NCBI GenBank assembly: GCA_027596075.1
Contig: JADGJC010000025.1
Location: 124,001-188,000 of the forward strand
Reading direction: 5' to 3'
DNA length: 64,000 nt
Source: Rhizophlyctis rosea
Lineage: Eukaryota; Chytridiomycota; Chytridiomycetes; Rhizophlyctidales; Rhizophlyctidaceae
Below are positions 44,320 through 57,041 of this stretch, piece after piece (positions within the stretch are counted from its first letter, which is position 1; each line of letters starts with the position of its first letter). The notes under the pieces were generated by a model. The model did no database searches and was not told where the DNA came from. It saw only the letters and a list, made by a program, of their open reading frames with translations. A program made the position numbers and the translations under genes.

Positions 44320-47300
44320 ATGTCGAAATCCAAACACGTCAAAGTAGTCATCCGCACGCGACCCACATCGGACTTTGCTCAGGACATTATCAACTTCGGA
44401 GTAGACCGAAAGGTGAACATCTCAATAAAATGGACCACTACCCGGATTACTATTATGCCACATTCACTGAAAATGCCGTGTATCTTAATACCTCCAGGGA
44501 GTTCACATCCACATTCCCAAAAACGAGGAGGGTGGGTACATCAACAACCAGCAGGAAGATTGGGATTTCCGGTTCGACTCCATCCTCCATAATGCGTCGC
44601 AGGAGACAGTGTATGAGGAATGCGCGGCGCCCATTATCAAGAGTCTGTTGGAGGGGTACAATGGTACGAGATGAGTTGTTCTGTCCCATCATTATCAAGA
44701 ACTACATGACTGAATTGTGAGACGTCGACAATCTGCAGGAACCATCATGGCATACGGACAAACAGGCGCCGGCAAAACATTCACAATGTAAGCCATACAT
44801 CTCAAACCCCTCCTTCTCTTTCAGTCTCTTACCATCCCCTGTTCAACCTCCTCACATACTCAACCCCAGGACGGGTGCAACAGAAAACTACAAACACCGC
44901 GGCCTAATCCCCCGCACCATCTCCCAAATCTTCCGCGATGTAGCAGACAGGCCACAACTCGCATTCACCATCCGCGTGAGCTACCTGGAAATCTACAATG
45001 AGCAAATGGTAGATTTGCTGAGTGGGCTGCCTGGCGATGTGGCGGGTGGAGGTATGGGTGGGGGCGGTGGGGAGGTTAGCTTGAATGTTGTGGAGGATAA
45101 GAATGGTCGGTGTTTTCTGTTATGGTTGGAGAGAGATGTGGAGTGTGGAGCGGTGGAAGGACATGCTAAGCAGAATTTGTTATTTGGAACAGGGTCGGCA
45201 CATGTGAAGGGGTTGACTATGCCCATTGCGACGAGTGAGGAAGAGGCTTTGAATCTTCTTTTTGAGGGAGAGACCAATCGGTCTATCTCGGAGCATCAGC
45301 TGAACAAGAACTCTTCTCGGTAAGGATCCTTGCTTACACCTTCGAATGCAAATACCCTCCAGATAGGAAAATGCTAACAATCACTGCAGCTCGCACTGTA
45401 TCTTCACCATCTATGTAGAGTCCCGTTCCCGAGTCGAATCCTCGGAAAAAGTCATGGTATCAAAGTTGAATTTGGTAGATTTGGCGGGGAGTGAGCGATT
45501 GTCCAAAACGGAGACGACGGGGAGGTCGTTGAAGGAAGCTATGTGTGAGTCATTGAATTGCATTGGAATTCAGGAAGCATTGTCTCCTCTGTCCATGTGA
45601 AATTGTAATACTCACTCGGGGAGTCCATGACAGACATCAACAAGTCCCTAACCTTCCTGGAACAAGTCGTCATCGCTCTAGCCGATAAAAAGCGGTACGT
45701 GGTCTCCTCATGGATTGACCCTCTCAAAAGTCCACCTTAACCCCCGTTCCCCTTTGAAGCGACCACATCCCCTACCGCCAATCAAAAACCACCAACGTCC
45801 TCCGCGACTCCCTCGGCGGAAATTGCAACACCCTCATGATCTCCTGCATATGGGGCGAACGCCGCCACATCGAAGAAACAATCTCTACCCTCCGTTTCGC
45901 TACCCGCATGATGTGTGTCTCCACCTCGCCCGAAATCAATGTACAATACGATCCGTTGGCGCTCATTAAGAAGTATGAGCGGGAAATTCGGGAACTGAAA
46001 CAGGAGCTTTCTATGCATGATATGCTTGTGGGGAGGGGGCATGTGGTTTATGAGCCGTATTCGGAGGGGATGAGGTGGGAGGTCAGGGGGAAGGTGAAGG
46101 GGTTTTTGGAGGGGGAGGAGGAGGAGTTGGAGGTTTGTTTATTCTTTCGCTTGAGTGTTTTGCTGTATTGGAGGGGTGTGGGATACCTGACGTTAATTGA
46201 TGGCATGCCGCATCCCCGCCCTCTTAGGTCACTTCACTGCGACACATCAAGGAGATTTTCCTCCAGTTCCGTGTGCTGTACAAGCAAATCGAGGCGGAGA
46301 ATGAGGACTGGCAACGAATACATAAGGGTGCAAATGCGGCGGCGGTGCTGGCAGGGGGTGGGGTTGGAGCTGGAGCTGGGCGGGGAGGAGGGGACGATGT
46401 TGTGGAATCTGAGATTATGGTAAGGGTTTGGACAAGAACATTGTTTGCCTCTTGCCTGGCCTCAACAATGGATGACGTTTTTTGTGTAGGACCGAGGAAT
46501 GGATGTAGATAAAGATGAAGGTGTAGGAGAAACTGAGGGGAATGGCTTCGGTGTAGGATTGGTAAGTGCCCCGATTCCATGAAATCACTTTGAGACGCCA
46601 TCAACACTCACGCCCACATCACAAAAGGCACCATCAAACGCCCGCCCAGCAGGTGGACTAGCCACCGCCCAAACAAAACCCAAAGCCGTAAAAGGCCGCA
46701 AAGCAAGTCGAATGGTGGGCATAAGTGGTGGAACAGGTCCTGGTACCGGCATGGGAATTCTATCACACGATGAGCATGACGCAGAAGATATGCGAGAGGT
46801 AACTCCCCTAACGCACTCTCTTCCGCCCTTCCCCCCTCTCAACCAATCCCCACACCCCTCCCCAAATAGTCCCAGCAATTCCCCTCAAACCGCGACGTCT
46901 CAACACCCCCCAACCAACGCGGCCTCCCACCCGCCAACACCACCGGCGCATCCTCGACAGTCTTCGTAGCAGATATGATCCCCGGCGCTGGTATAAACAA
47001 AGTAACAGAGTCCCTTCCCCCTCTCCCTGCCGCAAAGGTGAACCGCATCCTCGCACCTCCACCTAGCCGCGCGGAAGAGTTTGAGAACTTCAAGAGGGGG
47101 AAGGGGAGCGAGATGATGCGGATTTTGACGGAGAATAAAAGTAAGGGTTCCCATTGCTGTGTGATGTGGTTTAGGAGATGTCTAACAAAGTATTGACCTT
47201 CCACCCGGTTGTCGGTCAACTTCTCAAATAGCCATCCTCCGTGATAAGAAAAAACAAGCCAAAGACCTCGCAGAAACAGTCAATACCTATAAAAAGCAAA

Positions 47301-48049
47301 TCGACGACACGAAAGCAGCTATCGAGAAGAAGAAACGTGAAATGGGTTCTTCTGCTGCCGGTAAGTGTGCCCACTCCAAAACAACCCTTTTACCTTTTCC
47401 ATATTGCCATGCCACTCAAATCATCTGCACCATCCCCCGTCACAGACCCCTCAACCCCACCAATCCTCGACACAGAACACTACACCCTCCTCTCAACCCT
47501 CTCCTCCCTAAAAACCACCTACCGCGACTCCTTCTCCTCCCTCCGCTCCCTCCGCACAGACATAGACTACTGCTCCCGCCTCGTAGACCAATGCCGCCAA
47601 AAACTCATGGCGGAATTCGAAACGTGGTACGAGGGTGTTTTCGGGGGTGAAGTCGGTGCGCAGGATGGTGGGAGTGGAGGCGTGGGAGCAGCCACTGGGG
47701 GAGGGACGGGAGTAGGAGGGAAGGGAGGAGGAGAAGGTGATTTGATGGATATAGGAGAAAGGTTTGATCGGTTGCAGATGGAGAGAATGAGCCAGGAGGA
47801 TCCGGATAGTGTGCCGTTTTATAATGCGAGGAAGAATACGGAGAGGAGGTATATGAAGGTTAGTTGGTCAAATTGGGGCTAATGTCGTTCCCTGAGGGGA
47901 TGTTGCTTAGGGACTGCTGAAGTTCTGTTCAATTTTGACCTCCCCTTCGGCTACTGATCATGATTTCCTTCAAAAATGTCTCAAAACAGGCTGTGAAGAC
48001 ATTTTCACCCATTCGATCAACAAGTCCAGTGAAAATTCGAGCGAAATAG
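44320..48049 (+). CDS. KIF9: Kinesin-9 family motor (KIF9 orthologue), axonemal
   Basis: About 15 exons: 44320-44412, 44498-44663, 44739-44787, 44870-45105, 45193-45319, 45390-45544, 45634-45694, 45760-46132, 46228-46419, about 46491-46560, 46629-46799, 46870-47141, 47232-47361, 47446-47858 and about 47991-48049. The motor has the P-loop AYGQTGAGKTFTM (split by an intron after ACAAT), switch I NKNSSRSHC, switch II LVDLAGSE and the neck. KIF9-specific blocks follow: NNQQEDWDFRFD, TENYKHRGLIPR, DHIPYRQSKTTNVLRDSLGG, YDPLALIKKYEREIRELKQEL, SLRHIKEIFLQFR, EEFENFKRGKGSEMMRIL and DIDYCSRLVDQCRQKLM. KIF9 (KLP1 in Chlamydomonas) sits on the central pair and regulates beating. A Gly-rich insert in the motor (about 45040-45075) and Gly-rich linkers in the tail are unusual. 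Exons 8 and 14 show the C-rich to G-rich switch. Confidence 0.94.
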
Positions 48050-48385
48050 GAAATTCACGCCCAAACCTTTCCAATGGGCTGGGATAAAGGGACGGGGGAA
48101 AGCAGCAATGCTTCAGTTGTACCTAAAATCTGTGGGGCAGAACAATAGCTAGCCCACACCAGTAAAGTGCAAAAAATCTGGTATCATCCCAATTTCGTTT
48201 CAGATCAACTCAGCAATTGGTTATACGGGATACATAGAAGACTGCAAATACTCAGATATGGGAAATGATCCTTTCGGGTCCTAAAAGCGGAAAAGAGAAT
48301 ATCGTGGGCACCCCACCTTAGTAGCCAATCCCCATATCCCATAAACTCACCTACCCCCAAACATCAAACACCACAAATTCACCCC
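48050..48385. other. Convergent spacer, 336 bp, no gene seen
   Basis: Between the stops of KIF9 and the annexin. Mixed composition; presumably two 3' UTRs. Confidence 0.45.
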
Positions 48386-50170
48386 CTAAGGCCCAATCAT
48401 AGCCAACAGCGCCCTCTCATAATCCCCACTCGTCTCCCCCTTAACCCTATTATAAAGCGTCTTCCCATACGTGCTATAATACGCCGCCTTAACCTGCGCC
48501 ATAACCTGTGGATCCCTATGCCGAACCGTCAACCGAATCAGCTTGTTATCCTTTGTCCCCAACCCCGCCATGGCCTTTTCGAACATCTCGGCGATGTAGT
48601 GCGGGCGGTTTTGGATTGATTTTACTGGAAAGGGGAGTGTGTGAGGGTGGGGCGTTTTGTGTGTTTTCGAAGATGATGGCAAGGAAAATGTCGACAGTGT
48701 ATGTTCACTCACCAACACCAAGCAATGCATTCTCAATGTCGCCCGAGAACTCCTTCTTGATGACTTTTTCGATATTTTCGTGATATTTCATTTGGTATGC
48801 ATTGAACACCGCTCGCAAATGGTTTTCGGAACGGGAGGCAAGTATGTTGATGAACGTGCTTTCGTCCGTTCCCATACGTCCCACACCCGCCCGGTACAAA
48901 GCTTCCACATCACCGTTGACATCGCCATAGGAGTTGGTTTCATCGCGCATTCCCTAGTGAGGAGATGGTGGTTTTTGCATGAGTCAGCTAGTCCGCAACA
49001 CTTTACATGACGAGTCCGCGTAACAACACATACCTGCAAAAGCGCGACCAAGATCTTCCTGAAATATTGGCTCGTGTCCGATTTGACATCATTTTCAAGG
49101 TCCTTGCCAAATCTGCCGCGGTAAGCCTGCTTGATGGCCCAAATCTCGGCGTTCGTGCGGCCGGTGAGGATCTCGATGAGGGCATCTTCGTTGGTGCCGA
49201 GGCCGGCCTGATCATCAGGATACTGAGTATCAGAGTGTATATTTGTTTGACGAGTGTTCGTGCATTATTATGACGGTTTCCAGAGCAGTTTGACACAGCA
49301 TTGGGGTTAGGAATTAGTCAGGAACACTTACGATGGCATCATGCAACTCGAGGGCATCCACATCAGGTAGAGCCATGGCACATCTGGTCATGACGCGTTT
49401 GAAGTTGCCACTGGTTTCGCTTTCGAGGTCTTTGACAAGGTCACGCCCAAAGTTAGCTTTGTACGCCTGTGCAATCTGTGGTGCTTGCATTGGAGTTCTT
49501 TTGCAGAGGACTTCAATCAGAGCCTTCTCGTCTGCATACGCCGATCGGTGTCAGCCCATCGGAAACAGGCATTGTCCTTGTCAATTGACAACTTACCGGT
49601 TCCAAAGCCCTTCATTGCCTTCCTCAACAACTCAGCATCCCTCTGCAACTCGGCAGGTGACATTTGTGGACCAGCCATTGCATAGAAGGATGCGGCTGTC
49701 ATGGTGCCGTAGGGAGTTCCTCCGGGCGGTTGAGGGTAAGCGCCAGCACCGGGTGGAGCTCCCGGGTAAGCAGCATAACCCTGTGGTGGCGCGCCGTATG
49801 GAGCCTGCGCGGGAGCACCATACGGACCTTGCGGTGGTGGTGCTCCGTAAGGACTTTGTCCGAGTGGAGCTCCGTATGACTGCTGCGCGTAGGGTTGAGG
49901 AGGGCCAGGCGGTGGCGCGTATTGGTTGTGAGTCTGGTTTGGATATGAGCCAGGCGGTGGACCCTGAGGAGGTTGATACTGCCCATGCTGTTGGGGTGGG
50001 TAGGCACCACCGGGGGGAGCACCATAGGGTTGTTGACCAGGAGGAGGATATCCGCCGGGGGGTGGGTACTGCTGACCGGGAGGACCTGGAGGAGGCGCGT
50101 ACTGACCATACTGTTGTTGCTGGGGATAGTAGGGCTGTTGCGGTTGTTGCTGACCAGGATAGAACGACAT
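48386..50170 (-). CDS. Annexin with Pro/Gly/Gln/Tyr-rich N-terminal head (annexin A7/A11-like)
   Basis: Start ATG 50170, stop 48386. Exon blocks are about 50170-49600, 49540-49332, 49235-49035, 48957-48712 and 48628-48386. The first 165 residues are built from [11 protein letters not shown] and Y-G-A-P-P repeats, as in annexins A7/A11, synexin and Dictyostelium annexin VII. Four annexin repeats follow: [20 protein letters not shown], a second with [17 protein letters not shown], a third with [19 protein letters not shown] and a fourth with [20 protein letters not shown]. Type II calcium sites (GxGT-x38-D/E) are present in most repeats. Annexins bind acidic membranes in a calcium-dependent way; the head of A11-type proteins can phase-separate. 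A 10-bp tandem array lies about 100 bp upstream of the start. Confidence 0.96.
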
Positions 50171-50272
50171 GGCTAAGTAGTATGAGCGCGTCAAGATGGA
50201 CAAGGTACTATTGAATTTGGATTTTGGAGTGTAGATGACAGTGGGAAGATGAGCGCGTTGCTTTGAATAGAG

Positions 50273-50308
50273 TTGACAGTTGTTGACAGTTGTTGACAGT
50301 TGTTGACA
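50273..50308. repeat. Four TTGACA copies in 10-bp tandem repeat upstream of annexin
   Basis: TTGACA (minus strand TGTCAA) occurs at 50273, 50283, 50293 and 50303 in a TGTTGACAGT unit of 10 bp. The array is 103-138 bp upstream of the annexin ATG at 50170. Spacing near one helical turn would put all copies on one face of the DNA. It resembles Myb (AACTG) or TALE-homeodomain (CTGTCA) sites. Confidence 0.8.
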
Positions 50309-50560
50309 TTGGGGCGCTGCGCCTCGTTTGACCCCCTGCGTTCAATGGCTGTGTTTCCATCCAAATTGTTGTTGGCCCCTACAAAAGCGCGTCGCGTCGA
50401 CTTCGCCACAAATTAGAATGTTCCCATTGTTTGTTGGGCTTTATTCCACAAAGTCAAACCTTCCATTTGCGCGCCAATCTTACATTGACAGATTACCCAC
50501 ACAAAAGCAGCTCTATATACAATAACACAGCACAACCAGCAACCACACCAAACACAATAT

Positions 50561-53500
50561 TTACAAAAACATCTTCTCAACCAACCCCAACCCCTCCAAC
50601 AACCCCTCAACACTACATCCAACCCCAAAAACCCTCAATCGCGCCAACACAACCGCAACATCCCACACAATTTTCGCTCCACCCTCCTTCCCAACCCCCG
50701 CCGCACCTCCCCAACTCCCCGCATCCCTGCCCTTGATGCAATGATGCCAAATCAACTGTAATCTCCCCGCTTCCACAGCCCTGTTTGCTTTCGACCTCGA
50801 CGCACCATCGCTATGCGCAATATGCACAGAAGCGATAGGTAAAGGCATCTCATCTTCCGGATCCCGATTGCCGAGGAGGGGTGTGCCGACGGATATGACC
50901 CATGATGTTGGGAGAGTGGTGTCGATTAGTGTGTCGTGAGTTGTGTTGGTGTCAGGTGGTGGTGGACCACCCGTTGCGTCTGGTGTTGTGGGTACGACCG
51001 ACGTGCCTTCGCCAGAGTTAATAAGCTGAAGAGCGTGTTCCATATCATAACTGCAAACCGAAACACAAGCCACATTATTCTTAGGCCCAGGTAACGGTGG
51101 CGGAGGTGCCGCACTACTCGAGTTTTGTCGCCGTATAGTCGGCGAAGGCGAAGGCGTCGCCCCGCCGCCTTCCGGTGTAAGATTCGACTCACTGGACGGC
51201 GTATCCGATGCCGTATACGACGCAATATCCTTCCATGCTAATACGCAGATAAAAGCCTTATTAGACACCCAAGCACCATTTCCGCGATTTACGTCCAAAC
51301 AAAACACCTACCACACAACTCCTGCAACCTCATAACCCCAATCTTGACAACAACAACCTTCCAATCAAAACACCTCAACCCAATAACATCCCTCAAACAC
51401 TCCCAAACCCACCCAACAGCCTCCTCATCATCCGCCCCTTCCTGCCTAACCCTAACCTCCCTAACCTCACCCCTATTATCCCAAATCCCACACACCGTAC
51501 ACACATTCCCAACAACATATGCCGCAATCAACAACTTCTCCTCATCCAAACTCAAAGATGGAACCCCAACCCCCGTCCTCGTGAGCGAAAAGCGGGGTTG
51601 GGACGACGGCGTGGGTGCGATGATCCATGCCGGGGAGGTGAATGACGCAGATCCCGAGCTGGGACCTAAGCGTACTTGGATGCGGTTGTAGATGGAGAAG
51701 CAGAGTGATGGGGATGGCGCTGGGTCACGGATGAGGGTGTCGAGTGGGAGGATGTGTATTGTGAGCATGGTTTTCAGAGTGGGCACCGATAGGTATGTTG
51801 CGAGGGACAATTGGGTATAGATATGCGCCGCCAAATAATGATGCACAAAGTCCGCGGACCCCACCAGAGGAAACGCGTCAAAGATAATCAACAGGATATG
51901 ACTATCCGGTTTTTGCACCAGGAACGAGCGAAGATCCGTTTCGGCTGCATGAAAAAAAAAGCTCAATTGGGGCCATTCCAGATCTGATCATAACCTGCTG
52001 CTGAATCCACTCACCCAAATCCGCCAATAAATCCCGACACTGCTCCAACGCCAATCCCGCCGTTCCCTCCGGATAAAACCGATCACCCAACCCCTTCCAA
52101 CTTCCAAACCTCATCTCCTCCCACGCACACTTCATCTCCTCATTCCAACCCGCCACCAACCATTGCGCACTCTGCGGCGCCACGCACATCACTTCAACAT
52201 CTCTTGGTCCGCCCCATGGCTCTGTCTGGAGTTGTGGCCAAAATCTCAAGGCTACTGGGTCCATCGATGCTGCCTTGCCAAAGGAAGATTCCTGACGTAC
52301 AAGAATCGGAGGTGGAGGTACTTCGGTCACAGCACTAGTGGATATATTGGATGCGCGGCGCTTCTTGCGAACTTGGAACCGTGCTCCGTATTTGGATATT
52401 GCTTGGTCTGTCTCTAGAATGCAAACGGGTTTCAAAATCCGGATGAAGTCGCAAATCGTATTTTTTCACGAATCTTACCTTGCAATTCTCCAAGCGCTCT
52501 AATACTCATGGGACCCCTTACCGTCAAGGCAGCAGCTCCCTCGTCAGATCCAGCATATTCCACCGCACCAGAAAACACCTCCTTAACCGTGCTCCCAACA
52601 ACGTTCAACACATCCGGAAGAGCTTCCGATTGCGTGTCATGAATGTCCAAATCAAGCCGGTCCCCGACGGCCGCCTCATGTGGACATTTCGACAGCTTTG
52701 AATCAAGTAAATGCCACAACGCCAACTCCAAAACGTTGAGGTCCCGCCGCCAGTCAGGAAACAGGGTTCCGAGCGGACACTCCTTTGCAGGCTTCCTGGT
52801 CGTCAAGCTGAAAGGATCTTCGGGGTCCGCCGGGGCCATCCATGCAAAGATCTGTTCCTCGGTGTCGACGATTGGGAGCGTGGCAATCTCTTCGACGCCT
52901 TCCATCTGCGAAGGCCCAGCCTTCTGCTGCTCACTTTCTGAACTAGTGTCTGACATCTTGCTTTCCTCATCCGAGCTTCCTGAAGAATCACTATCCACGC
53001 CTTGACTGTCACCCGGCATGTCCTCCCGCTTCCGTTTGCCGTATCGCCCCAACAATTCCGTCCACCCTGTCCCGTCCACGAGCATCACATCCAGCGCTTT
53101 CCACCGCGATGGAACCAGAGGACGACCCGGTGAAACATCACTACTACCACTGCTATCCGCATCGTCAGGACCAACAATGACGCCAAAGGGGTCGGGCACT
53201 AGATCCTCGCTTCCCGGCACGTCATCATCCTGGGGTACAGATTCATCATCCATATCCATGCGGTTCGTCTGTACGCTGTCCATCATTGCAGGCGAGCCAG
53301 GACCTACCCCTCCCAAATCGTCATGAGCCATGGGACTATCTACTCCACCAGCTGTCCTAGGGGTCGGATGATCGCGCGGTGTAGGATGGTCTCGAGGTGT
53401 AGGGTGGTCTCGCGGTGTTGGATGATCACGAGGCGTTGGGTGGTCCCACCCGGCTTTTGGCGTTGCGTGGTCAACAAAAATCGGCGATGTGTAGTCCCCC

Positions 53501-55403
53501 GGTGTGGCACCGGACGTAAAAACAGGTGAGTATGCGGCAGCGTACGGGCCAGGCGTCGTAGCGGCCGGAGAGGGGGCTGTAGGAAAATGTGAACCGGGGG
53601 AATGCGGATCTGAAGCTGCTGCTGTGGGAGCATTGCTGGCTGCGGGTTTTGAATCGAAAAAGCCCCAATCGTCATCTCCCACGTCGTCCATGCTGAAATC
53701 ATCCAGATCATTCTTCGATCTGTTCCCACTACCGATGCCCGGGAACAGAAAATCATTCATATCATCGGTTTCTGTGGTGGCTTGGAAGGATGATTTCGTT
53801 GGCGAGCGAGCGGGTGCTGATTCCACCGACATTCTACGCATTCACTCTGTGATCAATATTCTGCAAAAAGCTTGGGGAAGCACAATCAGACACATACCTT
53901 CTATCCGGAATCGCTACAGCTCCGGGCTTTGCCTTTTCTTTTTTTGAGGTTTTGTTTACAGCCTCCTTCTTTTCCGCCGCCCGATCTTTGACCGCCTGCT
54001 CGGTTTCAATCGTCTTCTCTATGTCGCCACAAATGCTCAAAATGGCATCAGCGCGTCGATGTAGCAGTTGCAGCTTGAGATGGAGATCGTCCTCTTGATT
54101 AGATTGAAATACGCTTTCTCTCAGTATGGAGAGGCGAAAGTCCGTCAACGACGGCGGGCCGCCCGGTGGCGTTACTGGAACAGTGATCCAAGAAGCCCTC
54201 TCCAATTCACGGATGCCAGATGCTCGGCGGACGAGACCATCGTTGACCATAACGCCGTCCATGCTCATTCGTCGCATATTATTACCGGCCCCATGTGACG
54301 GTTCGACTGGAATAAATCGGTGATATTGGACGGACGTCAACCATGGGTGAATAATGAGATTGGTTGGGGTCAGTTGTATGCTGATACGTACGGAATACAA
54401 TGGCCTGCAAGAGCTTTCAGTCCCCAGTCGCGCAAATATTTGGAAGCATGCCATCCACACCTCAGAGAAGGATCTGTGTCACATGCTTGGCCAGCAAATG
54501 AAAAGAGATCTCCGATACGAGTGCCCCCAATCTTCCGAAAGCCTCTGTACTATCGTGTTATAACTACCCGGATCATTCGAGCGCTTCCCATAAAAGAGTC
54601 TCACCTCTCCAATACATTGTTGATTGCGATCAAAAAGAGCTCAAATTCCAGGGCCGCTGCAGCTCGACCAACCGTCTGCGCTGGATACGCTGTTTCTGCT
54701 CCAAATTCTCCAGACTCCAAATCTGATGGAAGACGGGCGATTGAGATTGTGCTTGAAAATGTTGACCACACGATTGAGACTATACCTGCCAACCCTGCAA
54801 TGTCCGCTTGCTTGCTTCCTTGATCGTCCAGATAAAAAATCCATAATTCTCGACAATGGTGTATAAATTCCGAACCCGGTTTCGAAACAAGGTCATCAGC
54901 AATTTGAGGCATCCAATCATCCAACACTTCACTAGAATCTCCTGTAGGTGCATACTCTTGAGGTGCACTGACCGTTCCGCCCTCCCCGAAAACAGTCGGT
55001 AGTGGACGTGGGGACTCAACGGGCGAAACATCCAAGCTAGAACTCGCGCTGCCTGAAGGTGGCCGATGCTTCGGGAGGAATTTTGAATACAAAGCGGTTG
55101 GAGGTCCCTGAGGGAGCAGGCCAGAGAGCAGTGTCTCGTCACTGTACTCCGCCAGCCTCCACGTGCATATGATTCCCTGCTGGATGAGCGACTCAAAGAT
55201 TTGGTGGAACGGGTCTTCTTCGGGCAGAGGCAGGACCGGCTGGTTGAACAGGTGATAATATCGATACCAGCGGACTTTGGATACGGTGCTCTGTTTGAGA
55301 TGGAAGTGAGATTCAAGCTACCACAGTAACTGCGCGCACACAAAGTGTTTACAATAGCGAAAATGTTTGTCACCGCCGAGTCATCCAACACCAAGCGAGA
55401 CAT
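50561..55403 (-). CDS. MED13: Mediator kinase-module subunit Med13 (Srb9-like)
   Basis: Start ATG 55403, stop 50561, about 10 exons. Exon 1 (55403 to about 55357) is followed by a 35-nt intron. The N-terminal block reads WYRYYHLFNQPVLPLPEEDP and TWRLAEYSDETLLSGLLPQG, matching the Med13 N-terminal domain. The long middle is Ser/Pro/acidic, with the family's MDDVGDDDWGFFDSK motif and a five-fold DHPTPR repeat (about 53360-53450). The C-terminal part (about 52435-50561) has the Med13 MID/PIWI-like fold: RFWPQLQTEPWGGPRDVEV, SHILLIIFDAFPLVGS, MLTIHILPLDTLI, LLIAAYVVGNVCTVCGIWDN and TSWVISVGTPLL. Med13 links the CDK8-cyclin C module to core Mediator and mainly represses transcription. The two last exons switch from C- to G-rich. 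Confidence 0.9.
53360..53450 (-). repeat. Five-copy 18-bp coding repeat (DHPTPR) in MED13
   Basis: Five near-identical 18-bp units encode D/W-H-P-T-P-R hexapeptides within the disordered middle of Med13. T-P in each copy could be a proline-directed phosphosite, relevant to a CDK8-module subunit. Copy number may vary between strains. Confidence 0.88.
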
Positions 55404-55863
55404 ATCGGAAAACGGACTGAAGCATGAGCGTGCGAAAATTGGTACCTAGAAATCAAAAAGGACCCAAGCGTTCGAATTCCGGCAGCAATCGCAGTATGAG
55501 TTGGGGGCCATCTGTGTGCACGCGGCAGTAATTGTGACGATCTCGCTGTGAGTTTGGCGCTCGAACGCTAAAAGCTGTCTGTAGTTAGATATTAATAAGA
55601 CGACCGATGAGCTGTAGGATTCAAAAACAGCCGGACCAGGACGAGACGCGTTGCCGCTGGGAATGGCGTTCCATGGTGAGACCCAACTGACCCAGGTGAG
55701 TAGGCCTACCTACCCACAACCCACCGCACACCGATGAGCAACAACTACACCATCGTCAAAATTTTGAAGAATCCTGATTTGTCGACCTCTCAAGTTGGCT
55801 CATTTACAATGAGGAAACATTCGCAAGCTATATTTGACAATCTTTGGAGCATAAACTTTCAGA
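55404..55863. other. Intergenic, 460 bp, no gene seen
   Basis: Upstream of MED13 and downstream of the next minus-strand gene. Only short frames; no repeat recognised. Presumably the MED13 promoter. Confidence 0.4.
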
Positions 55864-57041
55864 CTATTCACTATCGCTATCATGCGAATCCGTCTCATCC
55901 TTCCCGCTATCTACATCCATAGCATATTCAGGGTCACTACTGACGAACAACAGCGATGACTCCAATGAAACTGGGACTTCCGTTGTTGTTGTTGTGGTGG
56001 TGGTGGTGGTGGATGATCTCGGGTAAATAGGATGTAAGGTGCAACGCCGGATACTTCCTTCCATGCGGAAAAGGTGTTGCTGGAGTTGTGATCGCATTTT
56101 GCCCTCCAATGGTGCAAATACGTCATGCAGGGATGTCGTCGGGCTGATGTCGATGCATGCCGTGACAAACCAAGAGCATCACCGCAAAATCAATTCCAGA
56201 TTTGGGTCGTTCTCGGCTCCTGATAGTTGGATGGGCTGCCCGCTGCTGTAACTCCGTCCCAAATCATCGATCACAAAAAATTGCCAGCTGTCCGCATTCG
56301 TCAAATCCACAAACACAGGCCGAGATTTCCCTTGCTTTTGCCTAACTCTTAGCACCGCACCACCCGATCCCACAGCTTGCACCCACCCATCAGCCGGCCA
56401 GTTCGACTTGGCCTTCACTGCACACATGAGCCCATCTATATGTGTCTGCTTCAACTTCTCAGTGTTCACATGACCGAGCAAGTAATCCACGCGCCCCCGG
56501 ACGCCAGGATATTTGAGGGAAGCCTCCGGAAAAGCCTGCATGGCTTTGCCAACGGAAGTAGGATCTTTAAAAGGCTGCGCTGAAGTCCACCCACTGCATA
56601 TGTCCAAAGCTTCACCCAGGATCGCATCAATGAAGGCCCTTCGACCTTGCTCAGAAGCTCTAAACCAAACTCGGTGCAGGCGACCCAGTTGAAACTTCAG
56701 TTGATCAGATGGAGGCTTTGCGGGAAAATCTGACGGGTCTGGGAGCGTAATGGTGGGGATTTGAGTATGCCGGTATGTTGCACTGTTTGAAATGTCAAGG
56801 TTCAGAATGTTTTTCAAATCTGTTTCTGTGAGGTTCTTGAAGGTTTTTGCCTGTAACGAGCTGCACGTTAAGTTCATGGTCGAACAAGAAGGGTGGCGAA
56901 CAAGTCCACCTTGCGGACTTCCAAAGCTTTGGAAGCAGCGTTCAAGAGAGTTTCAAGTTGAGTTTCTATAGAGGAACTTTTCCGCAGCATATCCACAGCA
57001 TCAGGTTCGGTCACTAATTGCTGGAGGCCCAGGGAAGTCAT
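55864..57041 (-). CDS. Unrecognised three-exon protein with C-terminal threonine tract
   Basis: Three exons: 57041-56910, 56850-56183 and 56143-55864, in phases 0 and 2, giving 359 residues. The start is ATG 57041. The N-terminal 60 residues are helical and Leu-rich (TQLETLLNAASKALEVRKAK). The middle is globular, with LGRLHRVWFRASEQGRRAFIDAILGEALDIC, VRGRVDYLLGHVN and a beta-rich part ending VDLTNADSWQFFVIDDLGRS. The C-terminus has a run of ten Thr from an ACC/ACA repeat (about 55985-56018), then an acidic tail (KDETDSHDSDSE). No catalytic motif, signal peptide or membrane segment is seen. Gene structure is consistent; no family is recognised. Confidence 0.68.
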
